From Phormidium tanganyikae FI6-MK23 (lineage in GTDB: Bacteria; Cyanobacteriota; Cyanobacteriia; Leptolyngbyales; Leptolyngbyaceae): a DNA stretch of 64,000 nt. Below the pieces are notes generated by a model. The model did no database searches. It worked only from the letters and a program-made list of their open reading frames with translations, and was not told where the DNA came from. The stretch is taken from assembly GCA_019359175.1 (NCBI GenBank), contig JAHHHU010000005.1, positions 124,001-188,000 on the forward strand. The letters run 5' to 3'. Position numbers and translations under genes: made by a program. Positions within the stretch are counted from its first letter, which is position 1, and every line of letters starts with the position of its first letter. Below are positions 8,860-17,836 of this stretch, in pieces.

Positions 8860-10512
8860 ATGTTTTCTAGACTTGTCCAAACCAGTTCGCGCCAAGGCGA
8901 AATCGTAGAAGTCGTCCTACGCAACGGGTGGGACTATATGCGGCGATTGCTTACGGGAGGCAAAGTCGATGAACCGAAACTTCCGCCACCTGCCGTTCTG
9001 CGAAATATTTTGGTCGATTTGGGCCCGGTCTACGTCAAATTAGGGCAACTCTTGAGTACTCGCCCCGATCTCCTCCCCGCTGAATATATCGATGCCCTTT
9101 CGACTCTTCAAGAAGAAGTGCCCGCTGTCGATTGGGTAGAAATTGAAGTCACGCTGCGAAAGCAATTTAATCAGCCGATCGAAGAAATTTTCTCTTCAAT
9201 TAACTATAAGCCTATTGCCGCAGGTTCGATCGCCCAAACGCATCGCGCCATTCTAAAAGACGGTCGCCCCGTTGCCTTAAAAGTTCAGCGCCCCGGATTG
9301 AGCATTGTCGTTGAACAAGACATTGCCTTGATTCGCCTGATCGCGCGATTGGTTGCCCAGACCGAATTCGGACAGTACTACGATATTGTGTCGATCGCGG
9401 AAGAGTTTGCGGAAGCACTCAAAAACGAACTCGACTTCACCGAAGAAGCCCGATACACCGATCAACTCCGGCAAAATTTGGGTAACACTCGCTGGTTTGA
9501 CTCGGCTCAATTGGTCGTGCCTCAGATCTACTGGGAGTACACCACCGATAAATTGATTGCAATGGAATGGTTAGATGGTGTTGCAGTGCTAACCGCCTTT
9601 CCGCCGATTGGTTTCGATGGCACAACCGATCTACAACAGCGCGAAGACATTTCAACTTTGCTGTTGCGGGCGTTCTTTCAGCAAATCTGTCTCGATGGCT
9701 TCTTCCACGCTGATCCACATCCCGGCAATGTGTTCTACCTCAATGATGGGCGCGTCGCACTGCTCGATTGCGGCATGGTTGGACGGCTCGATCCACGTAC
9801 ACAGCAGCTAATCTTGGAATTAGTCTTAGCGATCGTCAATCTTGATGCTCAAAGATGCACCCAGCTAGTTCTACAGCTTGCGCCACCTGTGCAACCGATC
9901 AATCGCGTTAAGCTCGAAACAGAGTTCGATCGCTTATTACGGCGCTACTATAGCTTGAACATTTCGCAAGTGAACTTTAGTAAGCTCGTTTACGAAGTGC
10001 TGCAAGTTGTTCGAGATAATAAAGTTCGGGTTCCAGGAAACTTAGGATTGTGTGCAAAAGCGATCGCGAATCTAGAAGGAATTGCTCGATCGCTCGATCC
10101 AAACTTCAACATTCCGAATAAAATTCGCCCGATGATGACCGAAGTGTTCCAGCGGCAGATTGTGGGTGAAGCTCCCCTGATTGCACTGTTGCGGACTGCA
10201 TTAGATGTGAAAAGTCTTTCGCTTCAGTCACCCAGACAAATCGAATTATTGCTCGATCGTGTTACTTCAGAAACCTTACAGTGGAATCTCTCAATCCGAG
10301 AAGCAGAACCGCTACGGCGCACCGTTGATTCTTCTGCAAATCGGCTGTCGTTTAGTATTGTGGTTGGCTCATTGATCATGGGTGCAGCAATCATCTCTGC
10401 TAACACACAATCGAGTCAAGTGTATTGGGTGAGCGATGTTTTATTTGCAGCCGCAAGCTTCTTAGGGCTTTGGTTGATTATTAGTATTCTTCGTTCAGGC
10501 CCGCTTCGATAG
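8860..10512 (+). CDS. ABC1/AarF/UbiB atypical kinase family protein
   Basis: 550 residues. The atypical kinase core is complete: the A-rich loop AAGSIAQTHRAIL near 123-135, the Lys in VALKVQRPG, the catalytic segment FFHADPHPGNVFYL near 285 and the metal-binding ALLDCGMVG. Two hydrophobic segments close the protein (FSIVVGSLIMGAAIISA and VLFAAASFLGLWLIISIL), as in membrane-bound UbiB/ABC1K proteins. Relatives in cyanobacteria and plastids support prenylquinone metabolism by an ATP-dependent but poorly defined activity. The gene stands alone. A 6-bp hairpin (GAGACG/CGTCTC) lies at 8822-8839 in the probable 5' leader. Confidence 0.9.
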   Translation: MFSRLVQTSSRQGEIVEVVLRNGWDYMRRLLTGGKVDEPKLPPPAVLRNILVDLGPVYVKLGQLLSTRPDLLPAEYIDALSTLQEEVPAVDWVEIEVTLRKQFNQPIEEIFSSINYKPIAAGSIAQTHRAILKDGRPVALKVQRPGLSIVVEQDIALIRLIARLVAQTEFGQYYDIVSIAEEFAEALKNELDFTEEARYTDQLRQNLGNTRWFDSAQLVVPQIYWEYTTDKLIAMEWLDGVAVLTAFPPIGFDGTTDLQQREDISTLLLRAFFQQICLDGFFHADPHPGNVFYLNDGRVALLDCGMVGRLDPRTQQLILELVLAIVNLDAQRCTQLVLQLAPPVQPINRVKLETEFDRLLRRYYSLNISQVNFSKLVYEVLQVVRDNKVRVPGNLGLCAKAIANLEGIARSLDPNFNIPNKIRPMMTEVFQRQIVGEAPLIALLRTALDVKSLSLQSPRQIELLLDRVTSETLQWNLSIREAEPLRRTVDSSANRLSFSIVVGSLIMGAAIISANTQSSQVYWVSDVLFAAASFLGLWLIISILRSGPLR

Positions 10513-10513
10513 T

Positions 10514-10732
10514 AGATTTACACGATATTTGCATTGTACTCAGTATCAATCCTTATCTGACGATGTGCGGAACTTCGAGTCGTTCAAATTTCTGCACGTT
10601 GGCATTTTCAGCCCGATGCCTTGCAAATCGCTGCCAGAGATCGCGAGGATAGTCGGACTTAAAGACGGACAAAGTTTGCACCACTTTTTGCGTGATGGAA
10701 GCTGGGAGATTGAGCGTGTGCTCTCCCCATAG
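10514..10732 (+). pseudogene. IS701-type transposase, N-terminal fragment
   Basis: About 70 codons resembling the N-terminal part of IS701-family DDE transposases of cyanobacteria: QSLSDDVRNFESFKFLHVGI, then KSLPEIARIVGLKDGQSLHH and WEIERV. The family pattern is recognised, but the start, all catalytic DDE residues and both terminal inverted repeats are missing. The frame ends at the TAG at 10730-10732. It is the scar of an old insertion rather than an active element. Confidence 0.7.
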
Positions 10733-10753
10733 TAACAAAAGAGGGTTATTTGA

Positions 10754-10879
10754 CAGTTTGCACAGCTTCACCGGGACTCTAAGCAAATTATTCAAGATAT
10801 CAACTTGTACCGAGTGCCAGCAGATTTAGAATTGTTGTTGCGGATTTTAGTGAAAATTCTTAAGCCAAATGATGAGTAG
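10754..10879 (+). pseudogene. C-terminal remnant of an unidentified protein
   Basis: An open frame without a start encodes 41 residues (QFAQLHRDSKQIIQDINLYR, then VPADLELLLRILVKILKPN) and stops at 10877-10879, overlapping the start of the acetyltransferase gene. The sequence is helical and protein-like. It directly follows the transposase scar, so the insertion probably removed the front of this gene. Family not recognised. Confidence 0.3.
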
Positions 10880-11351
10880 TTACCAAGATTTTCTCATTCG
10901 CGATTGGCGATCGTCAGATCGTGCGATTGCATTCAATCTAATCGGCTTTGTCTTGGTAGAATACGGACTCACACAAGAGCCAGAAGGAGCCGATCGCGAT
11001 GTGCTAGAAGTTGAAGATTTCTATCAGCAAAAGAATGGCGAATTTTGGGTCATTGAACGACAAAACAAATTAGTTGGAACCGGAGCTTACTATCCAATTT
11101 CACGCGGGCAGAACGCAGTTGAAATTCGCAAAATGTATCTACTGCCCGAAGCGCGAGGATTTGGATTAGGCAAGTTTCTATTAATCGAATTGGAAAAAGC
11201 GATCGCGAAAAAAGGCTTTGACCAAATTTGGATCGAAACAGCTAGCATTTTGAAAGGAGCGGTTCAACTGTATGAACGCAATGGATATCAGCCGAGTACT
11301 GGAGTCGAAACCTTAAGATGCGATCGAGTTTATGTGAAATACTTAGGCTGA
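10869..11351 (+). CDS. GNAT family N-acetyltransferase
   Basis: 160 residues with a full GNAT fold: an N-terminal IRDWRSSDRAIAFNLIGF segment, the central strand VIERQNKLVGTGAYYPI, motif A at about 92-110 (RKMYLLPEARGFGLGKFLL, containing the acetyl-CoA pyrophosphate-binding R/Q-x-x-G-x-G/A pattern as ARGFGLG) and the C-terminal YERNGYQPS. It transfers an acetyl group from acetyl-CoA to an unknown amine. The start overlaps the 41-residue remnant upstream, suggesting it was once the second gene of an operon broken by the transposon. Confidence 0.85.
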   Translation: MMSSYQDFLIRDWRSSDRAIAFNLIGFVLVEYGLTQEPEGADRDVLEVEDFYQQKNGEFWVIERQNKLVGTGAYYPISRGQNAVEIRKMYLLPEARGFGLGKFLLIELEKAIAKKGFDQIWIETASILKGAVQLYERNGYQPSTGVETLRCDRVYVKYLG

Positions 11352-11375
11352 CAAGCCGCTTAAGATCAAATACGA

Positions 11376-11480
11376 ATGCCAAAAAAGGTTAGAGAGCTAA
11401 AAAACTGACTCCATCAAGAGAAGAAAGATGTACTGGAAGCTCTCGCTGAACTGGAACGCTTGGCGGAAACAGAAGAATGA
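11376..11480 (+). pseudogene. hicA toxin remnant, internally deleted and stopped
   Basis: Starts MPKKVRELKN, the usual HicA beginning, then meets TGA at 11406-11408. The same frame continues with LHQEKKDVLEALAELERLAE, which matches the usual HicA end. Intact HicA is about 70-80 residues, so some 40 residues holding the RNA-binding strands and active-site His are gone. The final TGA overlaps the ATG of hicB by one base pattern (ATGA), keeping the normal hicA-hicB arrangement. Confidence 0.6.
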
Positions 11481-11692
11481 AATATACTGTCGTGATTCAA
11501 TGGTCAGATGAAGATGAGTGCTATGTTGTGAGCTTGCCAGAACTTGGGCGATTTGCTCACACACATGGAGACACCTACGAAAAAGCACTCCGCAACGCTC
11601 AAGAGGTGCTAGAAAGTTTAGTCGAGCAGTATCAAACCTTAAATAAACCCTTACCAGATCCAAAGAAATTCGAGTCTTCTCTGGTCGCTTAG
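11477..11692 (+). CDS. hicB: HicB family antitoxin
   Basis: 71 residues with the HicB partial RNase-H-like fold: MKYTVVIQWSDEDECYVVSL, PELGRFAHTHGDTYEKALRN and AQEVLESLVEQYQ. The C-terminal DNA-binding region of long HicB proteins is absent, as is usual for the short type. HicB normally neutralises the mRNA-cleaving HicA toxin encoded just upstream, but here hicA is broken, so the protein is an orphan. It may persist by chance, as an anti-addiction module or through regulation of other targets. Start overlaps the remnant's stop codon. Confidence 0.85.
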   Translation: MKYTVVIQWSDEDECYVVSLPELGRFAHTHGDTYEKALRNAQEVLESLVEQYQTLNKPLPDPKKFESSLVA

Positions 11693-11729
11693 AGCCTGCT
11701 TGAGTATTGTTTACTGATTATCACACCCT

Positions 11730-13259
11730 ATGCAAACGTCCCGTGAATCGTCCCGTAAGTTTCCGCAACCGCTCGATCGAGTCGCGATCGGCTTAATGGT
11801 CGTTCTGATTGTCTTGATCGGAATCTTGCTGTTGAGCGGCGATCGCAGTGCGCCTAGAGTCAGAGATTTCAACTGGCAAGAAAAACAGATTGGTTCTGAT
11901 GATCGCGCTTTTCTGCTGACCTTCAGCCGCCCAATGGATCAGTCAAGCGTCGAACAAAATCTCAAAATCCAGCCGGAACTAAAAGGAAAAATTAGTTGGG
12001 CAGGGCGACGCATGGCGTACACGCTCGATCAGCCCGCCCCTTACGGGACAGAATTTACCGTCTCGCTCTCCGATGCCCGCGATCGCTTTAGCAAAGAAGG
12101 CTCAGGTCACGGCGTTCTAAAAGCCTTTAGCGAAACGTTCAAAAGTCGCGATCGAGTTTTTGCATTCGTTGGTGCTGAGGGTAGTGAAGCAGGGCGATTG
12201 ATTCTCTACAACTTGACTCAGCAGGATAAAAAAGTTCTCACACCGGAAAATCTCGCGGTGATGGATTTCAAAGCGTATCCGGGCAGCGAGAAGATTTTAT
12301 TTAGCGCGATCGAGCGCACCAATCCGCCCCAATCTTTAGCCGAGCAAAAACTCTACACCGTTTCCACCGGAATTCAAATCAACGATCCGGCGGAGCTTGG
12401 CGATTCAGCAACTCCGATCGCATCCGCCTCCCCAACACAGCCCGGACAAATCACACAGATTCTAGACAATCGAGACTATCAGAACCTCAAGTTTGACCTG
12501 TCTAAAGATGGTCGTGTGATCGTCGTTCAGCGGCTGAGCCGGCGGGATCCAAATGATGCGGGTGCGTGGCTGATGCGAGACGGTCAAGCTGCAAAGCCGA
12601 TCGACAATCAGCAAACAGGCGGTGATTTTCTGATCACGCCCGACGGAAATTCAATTGCGGTTTCTCAGGGGCAAGGACTCGCGATATTGCCGCTACAGTC
12701 TCAAGCCGAGCAAGCACAGGCAAACCCGCTCGATTTCTTGCCAAAATTTGGGACAGTGCTGAATTTCTCGCAAGACGGAACAGCCGCTGCAATGGTGAAA
12801 TTTAACACCGATTACACGCGATCGATGTTTCTCGTTTCGCAAGGCGTTCAGAAAGAAATTCTCAGAATTCCAGGATCGATTATCAGCGCGGATTTTGATC
12901 CGAATAATCAGGTGTTGTATTGTTTATTGACCAATCTGCTGCAAGGCAACACTTTTCAAGAACAGCCCTTTTTAGCCGCGATCGATCTTAAAGGCGCACG
13001 AGAAGGCAAGCCGATGGAACAAACGCTGCGACCGCTGGTATTACTGCCAAATCAGCGAGAAATCCAGGTTGATTTGGCTCCTGATGGCAAGGCATTGATC
13101 TTTGACCAAACGCAGGCGGACGATCGAGCAAAAGCAGAAGTGAGTCAGAGTTTGGCGAACAGTAAACTTTGGTTGCTGCCGCTCAAAGGCGATCTCAGCG
13201 CCAAGACTCAGCCCGAAGAACTGCCCTTCCGGGGATTACACCCGCGATGGTTGCCGTAG
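11730..13259 (+). CDS. Membrane-anchored Ig-like/beta-propeller protein of unknown function
   Basis: 509 residues. A membrane span (IGLMVVLIVLIGILLLSG, about 21-38) follows a short basic N-terminus. Residues about 40-140 resemble a bacterial Ig-like (Big_5/SbsA-type) domain: FLLTFSRPMDQSSVEQNLKI and YTLDQPAPYGTEFTVSLSD. The remainder (about 145-505) shows repeated strand patterns typical of TolB/WD40-like propellers (DFLITPDGNSIAVSQGQG, VDLAPDGKALIFDQ). Most of it should lie outside the cytoplasmic membrane. Similar proteins are common in cyanobacteria without a proven role. It lies 46 bp before map. Confidence 0.7.
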   Translation: MQTSRESSRKFPQPLDRVAIGLMVVLIVLIGILLLSGDRSAPRVRDFNWQEKQIGSDDRAFLLTFSRPMDQSSVEQNLKIQPELKGKISWAGRRMAYTLDQPAPYGTEFTVSLSDARDRFSKEGSGHGVLKAFSETFKSRDRVFAFVGAEGSEAGRLILYNLTQQDKKVLTPENLAVMDFKAYPGSEKILFSAIERTNPPQSLAEQKLYTVSTGIQINDPAELGDSATPIASASPTQPGQITQILDNRDYQNLKFDLSKDGRVIVVQRLSRRDPNDAGAWLMRDGQAAKPIDNQQTGGDFLITPDGNSIAVSQGQGLAILPLQSQAEQAQANPLDFLPKFGTVLNFSQDGTAAAMVKFNTDYTRSMFLVSQGVQKEILRIPGSIISADFDPNNQVLYCLLTNLLQGNTFQEQPFLAAIDLKGAREGKPMEQTLRPLVLLPNQREIQVDLAPDGKALIFDQTQADDRAKAEVSQSLANSKLWLLPLKGDLSAKTQPEELPFRGLHPRWLP

Positions 13260-13305
13260 TTTGAGTTAATTTAGTAAAGGACTTCACTTAAAGCGATCGC
13301 CTTTC

Positions 13306-14112
13306 ATGAATATTCTGAGCAATCTTCTTCCTTCTGCCAAAAAACGTCGCGGAGTCGAAATTAAAACAGATCGAGAAATCGAAACGATGCGACAGGCTTC
13401 GCGTATTGTCGCCACTGTACTGAAAGAGATTTCAGAATTAGTGAAACCAGGCATGACGACTTGGGATCTCGATGTTCATGCTGAGAAGCGAATCCGCGAA
13501 ATGGGTGCGGCACCGAGCTTTAAGGGCTATCACGGGTTTCCGGCTTCGATTTGTTCGAGCATCAATCATGAGGTTGTCCACGGCATTCCAAATAAGAAAA
13601 AGGCGATTCGGACAGGCGACGTGCTGAAAGTCGATACGGGCGCATTTTTTGAGGGTTTTCACGGCGATTCTTGCATTACGATCGCGGTCGGTGAAGTGAC
13701 TCCTGATGCCGCAAAACTGATTCACGTCGCAGAACAAGCGCTCTACAAAGGAATTGAGCAAGTGCGTGCAGGGGCATTCTTACTCGAATTGGCAGGCGCG
13801 ATCCAAGATTATGTCGAAGCAAACGGCTTCAAAATCGTTGAGGATTTCACGGGGCATGGAGTCGGGCGAAATCTGCACGAAGAACCTTCTGTGTTCAATT
13901 TCAGAACCTATCAAATGCCGAATGTGAAACTGAAGGCGGGAATGACATTAGCGATCGAGCCAATCGTCAATGCTGGATCAAAAAATACGCGAATTTTGCC
14001 CGATCGCTGGACTGCCGTAACCGTCGATCGATCTCTGTCAGCGCAGTTCGAGCATACGGTTTTGGTGACGGAAACGGGATACGAAATTTTGACCGATCGG
14101 ACTAAGATTTAA
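13306..14112 (+). CDS. map: Type I methionine aminopeptidase
   Basis: 268 residues. The pita-bread fold residues are all visible: His in [19 protein letters not shown], the two metal-binding Asp residues in [19 protein letters not shown], His in [15 protein letters not shown], Glu in LAIEPIVN and Glu in [14 protein letters not shown]. It removes the initiator methionine from nascent proteins and needs two divalent metal ions. The N-terminal 20 residues ([19 protein letters not shown]) extend slightly beyond the minimal enzyme but lack the SEC-C zinc motif. Start follows GCGATCGC-containing leader sequence. Confidence 0.95.
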   Translation: MNILSNLLPSAKKRRGVEIKTDREIETMRQASRIVATVLKEISELVKPGMTTWDLDVHAEKRIREMGAAPSFKGYHGFPASICSSINHEVVHGIPNKKKAIRTGDVLKVDTGAFFEGFHGDSCITIAVGEVTPDAAKLIHVAEQALYKGIEQVRAGAFLLELAGAIQDYVEANGFKIVEDFTGHGVGRNLHEEPSVFNFRTYQMPNVKLKAGMTLAIEPIVNAGSKNTRILPDRWTAVTVDRSLSAQFEHTVLVTETGYEILTDRTKI

Positions 14113-14142
14113 CTCTAATCGCTGAATCGATAGGATTTATTT

Positions 14143-14379
14143 ATGATTCAAGCTTTGGATGCCATTTTTGATGGAACAGCACTTCATCCTCAAGCGCCCC
14201 TGAATTTAGCAGCAGGGGCGCGGGTGAGAATTACGGTTGAAACTCTCATCCCGGATGCGGAAAGTGAGCATAAAACCTTCTTGCAGACCGCTAAATCCTT
14301 ACAGCTAGAGGGTGATCCTGACTGGTCAGAAACCTTTGAACAGCGCTTTCACGGTGACAATTTATCAGAGAATGCCTAA
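14143..14379 (+). CDS. Antitoxin of a PIN-domain toxin-antitoxin pair (DUF104/AF2212-like)
   Basis: 78 residues. The N-terminal beta-barrel segment IQALDAIFDGTALHPQAPLN followed by LAAGARVRITVE is typical of AF2212/PG0164-like (DUF104) antitoxins. The C-terminal half is an acidic helix (DPDWSETFEQRFHG) that would wrap the toxin. Its stop codon overlaps the toxin start by 8 bp (14372-14379), the usual coupling in type II systems. It probably binds and blocks the PIN nuclease and may autoregulate the operon. Confidence 0.8.
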   Translation: MIQALDAIFDGTALHPQAPLNLAAGARVRITVETLIPDAESEHKTFLQTAKSLQLEGDPDWSETFEQRFHGDNLSENA

Positions 14380-14785
14380 GATTTTTCTGGATACATCTTT
14401 CGCGATCGCTCTGTCCGCAATAACAGATCAAAATCATATCCGAGCAGTGCAGCTTGCTGATCAACTTGAAGTAGACAAAACTCAATTGGTTACGACGCAG
14501 GCAATTCTGCTGGAAATTGGCAATGCTTTATCGAAGCGGAAATATAGAATCGCAGCGATTCAACTGCTTGAGTCCCTCAAAGCAGACTCCAATGTCGAGA
14601 TTGTCCGACTCAGCTCTCAGTTGTATTCTGCTGCTTTTCAGTTGTTTAGAAGCCGAGAAGATAAAGAATGGGGATTAGTTGATTGTATTTCCTTTACGGT
14701 GATGACTGAGCAAGGCATTAGCGATGCCCTCACTACGGATGAGCATTTTAATCAAGCAGGATTTCGCGCACTCCTAAAGATCTGA
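14372..14785 (+). CDS. PIN-domain ribonuclease toxin
   Basis: 137 residues from the ATG at 14372; a longer reading from 14312 would lie inside the antitoxin gene. Acidic PIN residues are in place: Asp7 in KIFLDTSFAIAL, Glu in ILLEIGNAL, Asp in WGLVDCISF and Asp in ALTTDEHFNQ. PIN toxins (VapC-like) cut RNA with bound metal. Here the enzyme is coupled to a DUF104-type antitoxin rather than VapB. All catalytic positions are intact, so the pair looks functional. Confidence 0.85.
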   Translation: MPKIFLDTSFAIALSAITDQNHIRAVQLADQLEVDKTQLVTTQAILLEIGNALSKRKYRIAAIQLLESLKADSNVEIVRLSSQLYSAAFQLFRSREDKEWGLVDCISFTVMTEQGISDALTTDEHFNQAGFRALLKI

Positions 14786-14806
14786 CTATCAAATATGAAC
14801 TGCAAT

Positions 14807-15232
14807 CTAATCTGCGTTTATCGGAATCGCGAGAATAAACTCGGTTCCTTTTCCTGGAGTAGAGTTTGCTTCGATCGAGCCTCTATGTTTGTCTACGATG
14901 ATTTGATGCGCGATCGTCATTCCCAATCCGGTTCCTTTTCCGACTTCTTTTGTCGTAAACAAATGCTCAAATACTTTCCCTTTTACTGTTTCTGACATTC
15001 CAACCCCGCTATCGCAGGTCTGAATCTCGATCGATTGTCCATTTAAACTCATCTGAAGGGGCAATTGATTCGAGCGATTTATAGGGTGACGATGAAGGAC
15101 ACGATCGCTAATCTCGCTGGATGCGATACATTCATCCGTCCATAGTTTTACTAGAATCAGGAGTATTGATTTATGGCGATCTACACTCTGAATGCTTGAC
15201 TCTGGCACTGCAACACAGCAATCTAATCCCAC
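14807..15232 (-). pseudogene. Histidine kinase ATPase-domain fragment
   Basis: Residues about 65-141 match the end of a HATPase domain: CDSGVGMSETVKGKVFEHLF, TTKEVGKGTGLGMTIAHQII and a closing GKGTEFILAIPI. The N box, the phospho-accepting His domain and any sensor are missing, and the strand before DSGVGM is shortened. The first 60 codons have no kinase resemblance and overlap the neighbouring gene's start on the other strand. It cannot be a working kinase and is best read as the 3' stub of a deleted gene. Confidence 0.65.
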
Positions 15233-16886
15233 CCCGGAGAACTTTCCAGGGTTAAAACCGCGATCGCTTCGACCGATTGGAGCATATGCACTGTACGGTT
15301 TAGCCCTGTGGCACGATCAATTCGTGGCACTCGATACCGTGCGCGGCTACCTCCTGCAAATGAATCCGCCAAACGACAACGCGATCGTTCTCAACCCCTG
15401 CAATACCGATCAGTTTATCGATGCGGTCGGCTTTTCAATCTGGGAAGACACAATTTGGTTTACAAAAGATAACAGCGTTTATTTTTGCACCTTTGATCAG
15501 TTTGAACCGCAGTTGTTTATCACTCTGCCCTACGATGTCGATGGCGTAGGCGTTTGGGAGTCTACAATCTATGTGACCTCTCAAAAATTGGGCTACATCG
15601 TGATTTACGAGCGCAACACGAAGCGCAAAATCACACAGTTTCCATTGCCTGGAGTCGGTGTAACAAACTTGACGATACGTGGCGAGGAACTTTGGTTATG
15701 CGATCGCACTGAAGAGACGGTGTATTGTCTCGATCGAGCAACCGGAGAGCTTCAGTTCAATCTGCTCACACCGTTTGAAAATCCAACTGCGATCGCTTTC
15801 CTAAATGCTTCAGACACAGATCATCCAACGCTGTATGTCTCGTATGCGGGAGAAGAAGCTTACATCCGAGACAATCCGAACGCTGATCCCAATTTAGAGT
15901 TAACGTATCGCGATCGTACTTTTATTCATCCGTTACATTTCCGCTATTATCCCGACGAGCGCTATACGCTATCGAATGGATACCTGATTGAGATGTCGTA
16001 TGTTGAGGAATTGCTTCCACTTGATGAGGTGGAACTTCAGGATCTAGAATGGCGAATCGCATTACCAACAGAAACGCATCGTCAGAAAATTCGCAGCGTT
16101 GAACCGGTCGGGCTTCCCTTTACTGAAGACATTCAAGACGGGCAGCGGGTCGCTGTGTTTAAATTCGCTTCGTTAAAGCCGCAAGAACGCTGTATTTTCG
16201 GCTGGAAAGCGATATTAGAAGTGCGAGGAATTAAGTACCACTTCAACTTTGAAGATGTGGAACAATCTCCCGTCCTCACTCCAGAGTTTCGCGATCGCTA
16301 TCTGGTCGATGATGACGAGTTAGCAATGGATACACCCGCAATTCAGCAAGCCGCACGAGAAGCGATCGGGACAGAAACGAATCTACTTCGTAAGATGCTG
16401 AAGATTCGCAATTATGTTTACGATCGCTTGTCTTATGGCATTAAGCCTCATATTGATTCGCCTGATGTTGTTCTTGAACGCGGAACCGGTTCTTGCGGTG
16501 AATATGTAGGTGTGTTGTTGGCATTGGCGCGATTGAATGGAATTGCGTGTCGTACGGTCGGACGGTATAAATGTCCGACCTTTGCCGATCGACAAAATGT
16601 GCCGCTCGAACCCGACTACAATCACGTTTGGATCGAGTTCTACATTCCCGGCTATGGGTGGCTTCCGATGGAATCGAATCCCGATGACATCGTTGAGCGC
16701 GGGCCTTATCCGACTCGATTTTTTATGGGATTGCCTTGGTATCACGCGGAAATCGGTAAGGGAATCACGTTTGAGTCGTTGAGAAGTCAGGGCGTTCCGG
16801 TTGGGGATGTAGTGGATGTGTCGATCGGGGATCTTGCTTTGAATCACATTCGATTCATGATTCTCGAAGAGTTGCCGCCGTTATAG
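15192..16886 (+). CDS. Transglutaminase-like protein with N-terminal propeller-like region
   Basis: 564 residues. Residues about 20-240 contain propeller-type strands (LWHDQFVALDTVRGYLLQ, GVGVWESTIYVTSQKLGYI). The C-terminal region carries a transglutaminase/protease-like core: Cys in RGTGSCGEYVGVLLALARL near 431, His in YNHVWIEFYIPGYGWLPME and a following Asn/Asp segment (ESNPDD) able to complete the triad. Such proteins may act as cysteine peptidases or cross-linkers; the substrate is unknown. No clear signal peptide. Its end overlaps the convergent gene by 6 bp. Confidence 0.75.
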   Translation: MLDSGTATQQSNPTPENFPGLKPRSLRPIGAYALYGLALWHDQFVALDTVRGYLLQMNPPNDNAIVLNPCNTDQFIDAVGFSIWEDTIWFTKDNSVYFCTFDQFEPQLFITLPYDVDGVGVWESTIYVTSQKLGYIVIYERNTKRKITQFPLPGVGVTNLTIRGEELWLCDRTEETVYCLDRATGELQFNLLTPFENPTAIAFLNASDTDHPTLYVSYAGEEAYIRDNPNADPNLELTYRDRTFIHPLHFRYYPDERYTLSNGYLIEMSYVEELLPLDEVELQDLEWRIALPTETHRQKIRSVEPVGLPFTEDIQDGQRVAVFKFASLKPQERCIFGWKAILEVRGIKYHFNFEDVEQSPVLTPEFRDRYLVDDDELAMDTPAIQQAAREAIGTETNLLRKMLKIRNYVYDRLSYGIKPHIDSPDVVLERGTGSCGEYVGVLLALARLNGIACRTVGRYKCPTFADRQNVPLEPDYNHVWIEFYIPGYGWLPMESNPDDIVERGPYPTRFFMGLPWYHAEIGKGITFESLRSQGVPVGDVVDVSIGDLALNHIRFMILEELPPL

Positions 16887-17801
16887 CTGATTTTTTGGAG
16901 CGAAGAAACCAATCTGAACTGCGACGGGGCGTTCTCGCATGGGGATTCGCGTTTGAATCGGAGCATTTAACACCTTTGCTCCGGTCGGCGTTTGAACTGC
17001 CAATGTGACAGAACCGCCTCCATCTAAATTCAGTGCGGTTTCTGCGCCCAACTTCGCTATATATTCCGCCGTTTCCACAAGCGTCAGACCCTCACTGTAC
17101 TGAAACTGCTTGCCATCGATGAGAACGAGCCAGAGTTTTTTCCCGGTTTTGTCGATCGCAATAATCGATCGAGGATAGGGCTTATCTTTTGACGCTTCAT
17201 ACGGTGGCGGTGGCAGCGGTTTCCCGTTTTTCACAAGCAAATCGTTTCCCGCTACAGCTTGCTCTGTTCCCGCAGGACAGAACCCTCGCTCGTCGATTTG
17301 AACGCGATTTTGAGCCAGAAAACAAACTGTAGACCAGCCTTCTTGTGCTGGAGAATAGGTATTTCTGTTTGAAGTCACTTGTCCTAAGCTATTCACAGAT
17401 TCACCGATTCGCGGATAAAAATCCCAAGGTGTTTCTTCGCGAAAGGGATTGAAAAAATTCGCGTTGATTGCCAGTTGAAGATCAAATTCATCAACAAATT
17501 CAGTCACAGTTCGAGCAACAGTTTCTAAACTATTTGGTGAAATCGAAACGACACCCGGAGTTACAAAAGGACGAATGCCTGGAGTTGTAAGATCGATCGA
17601 GATTTTATGGAGCATTACCGGACGAGGTTTAGACAAAGCCTGTCGTTCATACGTGATCCCCGGAAACAACGATCGCGTTTCATCCATCCGTGGCGGTCGA
17701 GAATATTGAGCCTTGCCATAAAGTACGATCGGGATCAGCAACAGAATCAGAATAAAAAAGCTGGTCATTTTTCTGAAAATTTCTCGATCGCGCTGTTGCA
17801 T
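16881..17801 (-). CDS. Phosphodiester glycosidase family protein, membrane-anchored
   Basis: 306 residues. An N-terminal span (SFFILILLLIPIVLYGKAQY) is followed by a NAGPA-like domain: LQLAINANFFNPFREETPWD, KLWLVLIDGKQFQYSEGLTL and the signature AETALNLDGGGSVTLAV near 255. Eukaryotic relatives uncover mannose-6-phosphate on lysosomal enzymes, and bacterial members are linked to exopolysaccharide. The catalytic domain should sit in the periplasm. It overlaps the transglutaminase-like gene tail to tail. The exact substrate is unknown. Confidence 0.85.
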   Translation of the reverse strand: MQQRDREIFRKMTSFFILILLLIPIVLYGKAQYSRPPRMDETRSLFPGITYERQALSKPRPVMLHKISIDLTTPGIRPFVTPGVVSISPNSLETVARTVTEFVDEFDLQLAINANFFNPFREETPWDFYPRIGESVNSLGQVTSNRNTYSPAQEGWSTVCFLAQNRVQIDERGFCPAGTEQAVAGNDLLVKNGKPLPPPPYEASKDKPYPRSIIAIDKTGKKLWLVLIDGKQFQYSEGLTLVETAEYIAKLGAETALNLDGGGSVTLAVQTPTGAKVLNAPIQTRIPMRERPVAVQIGFFAPKNQL

Positions 17802-17836
17802 ACGTATAAATAGAATGTGCGTAACTTTTTCTCACT

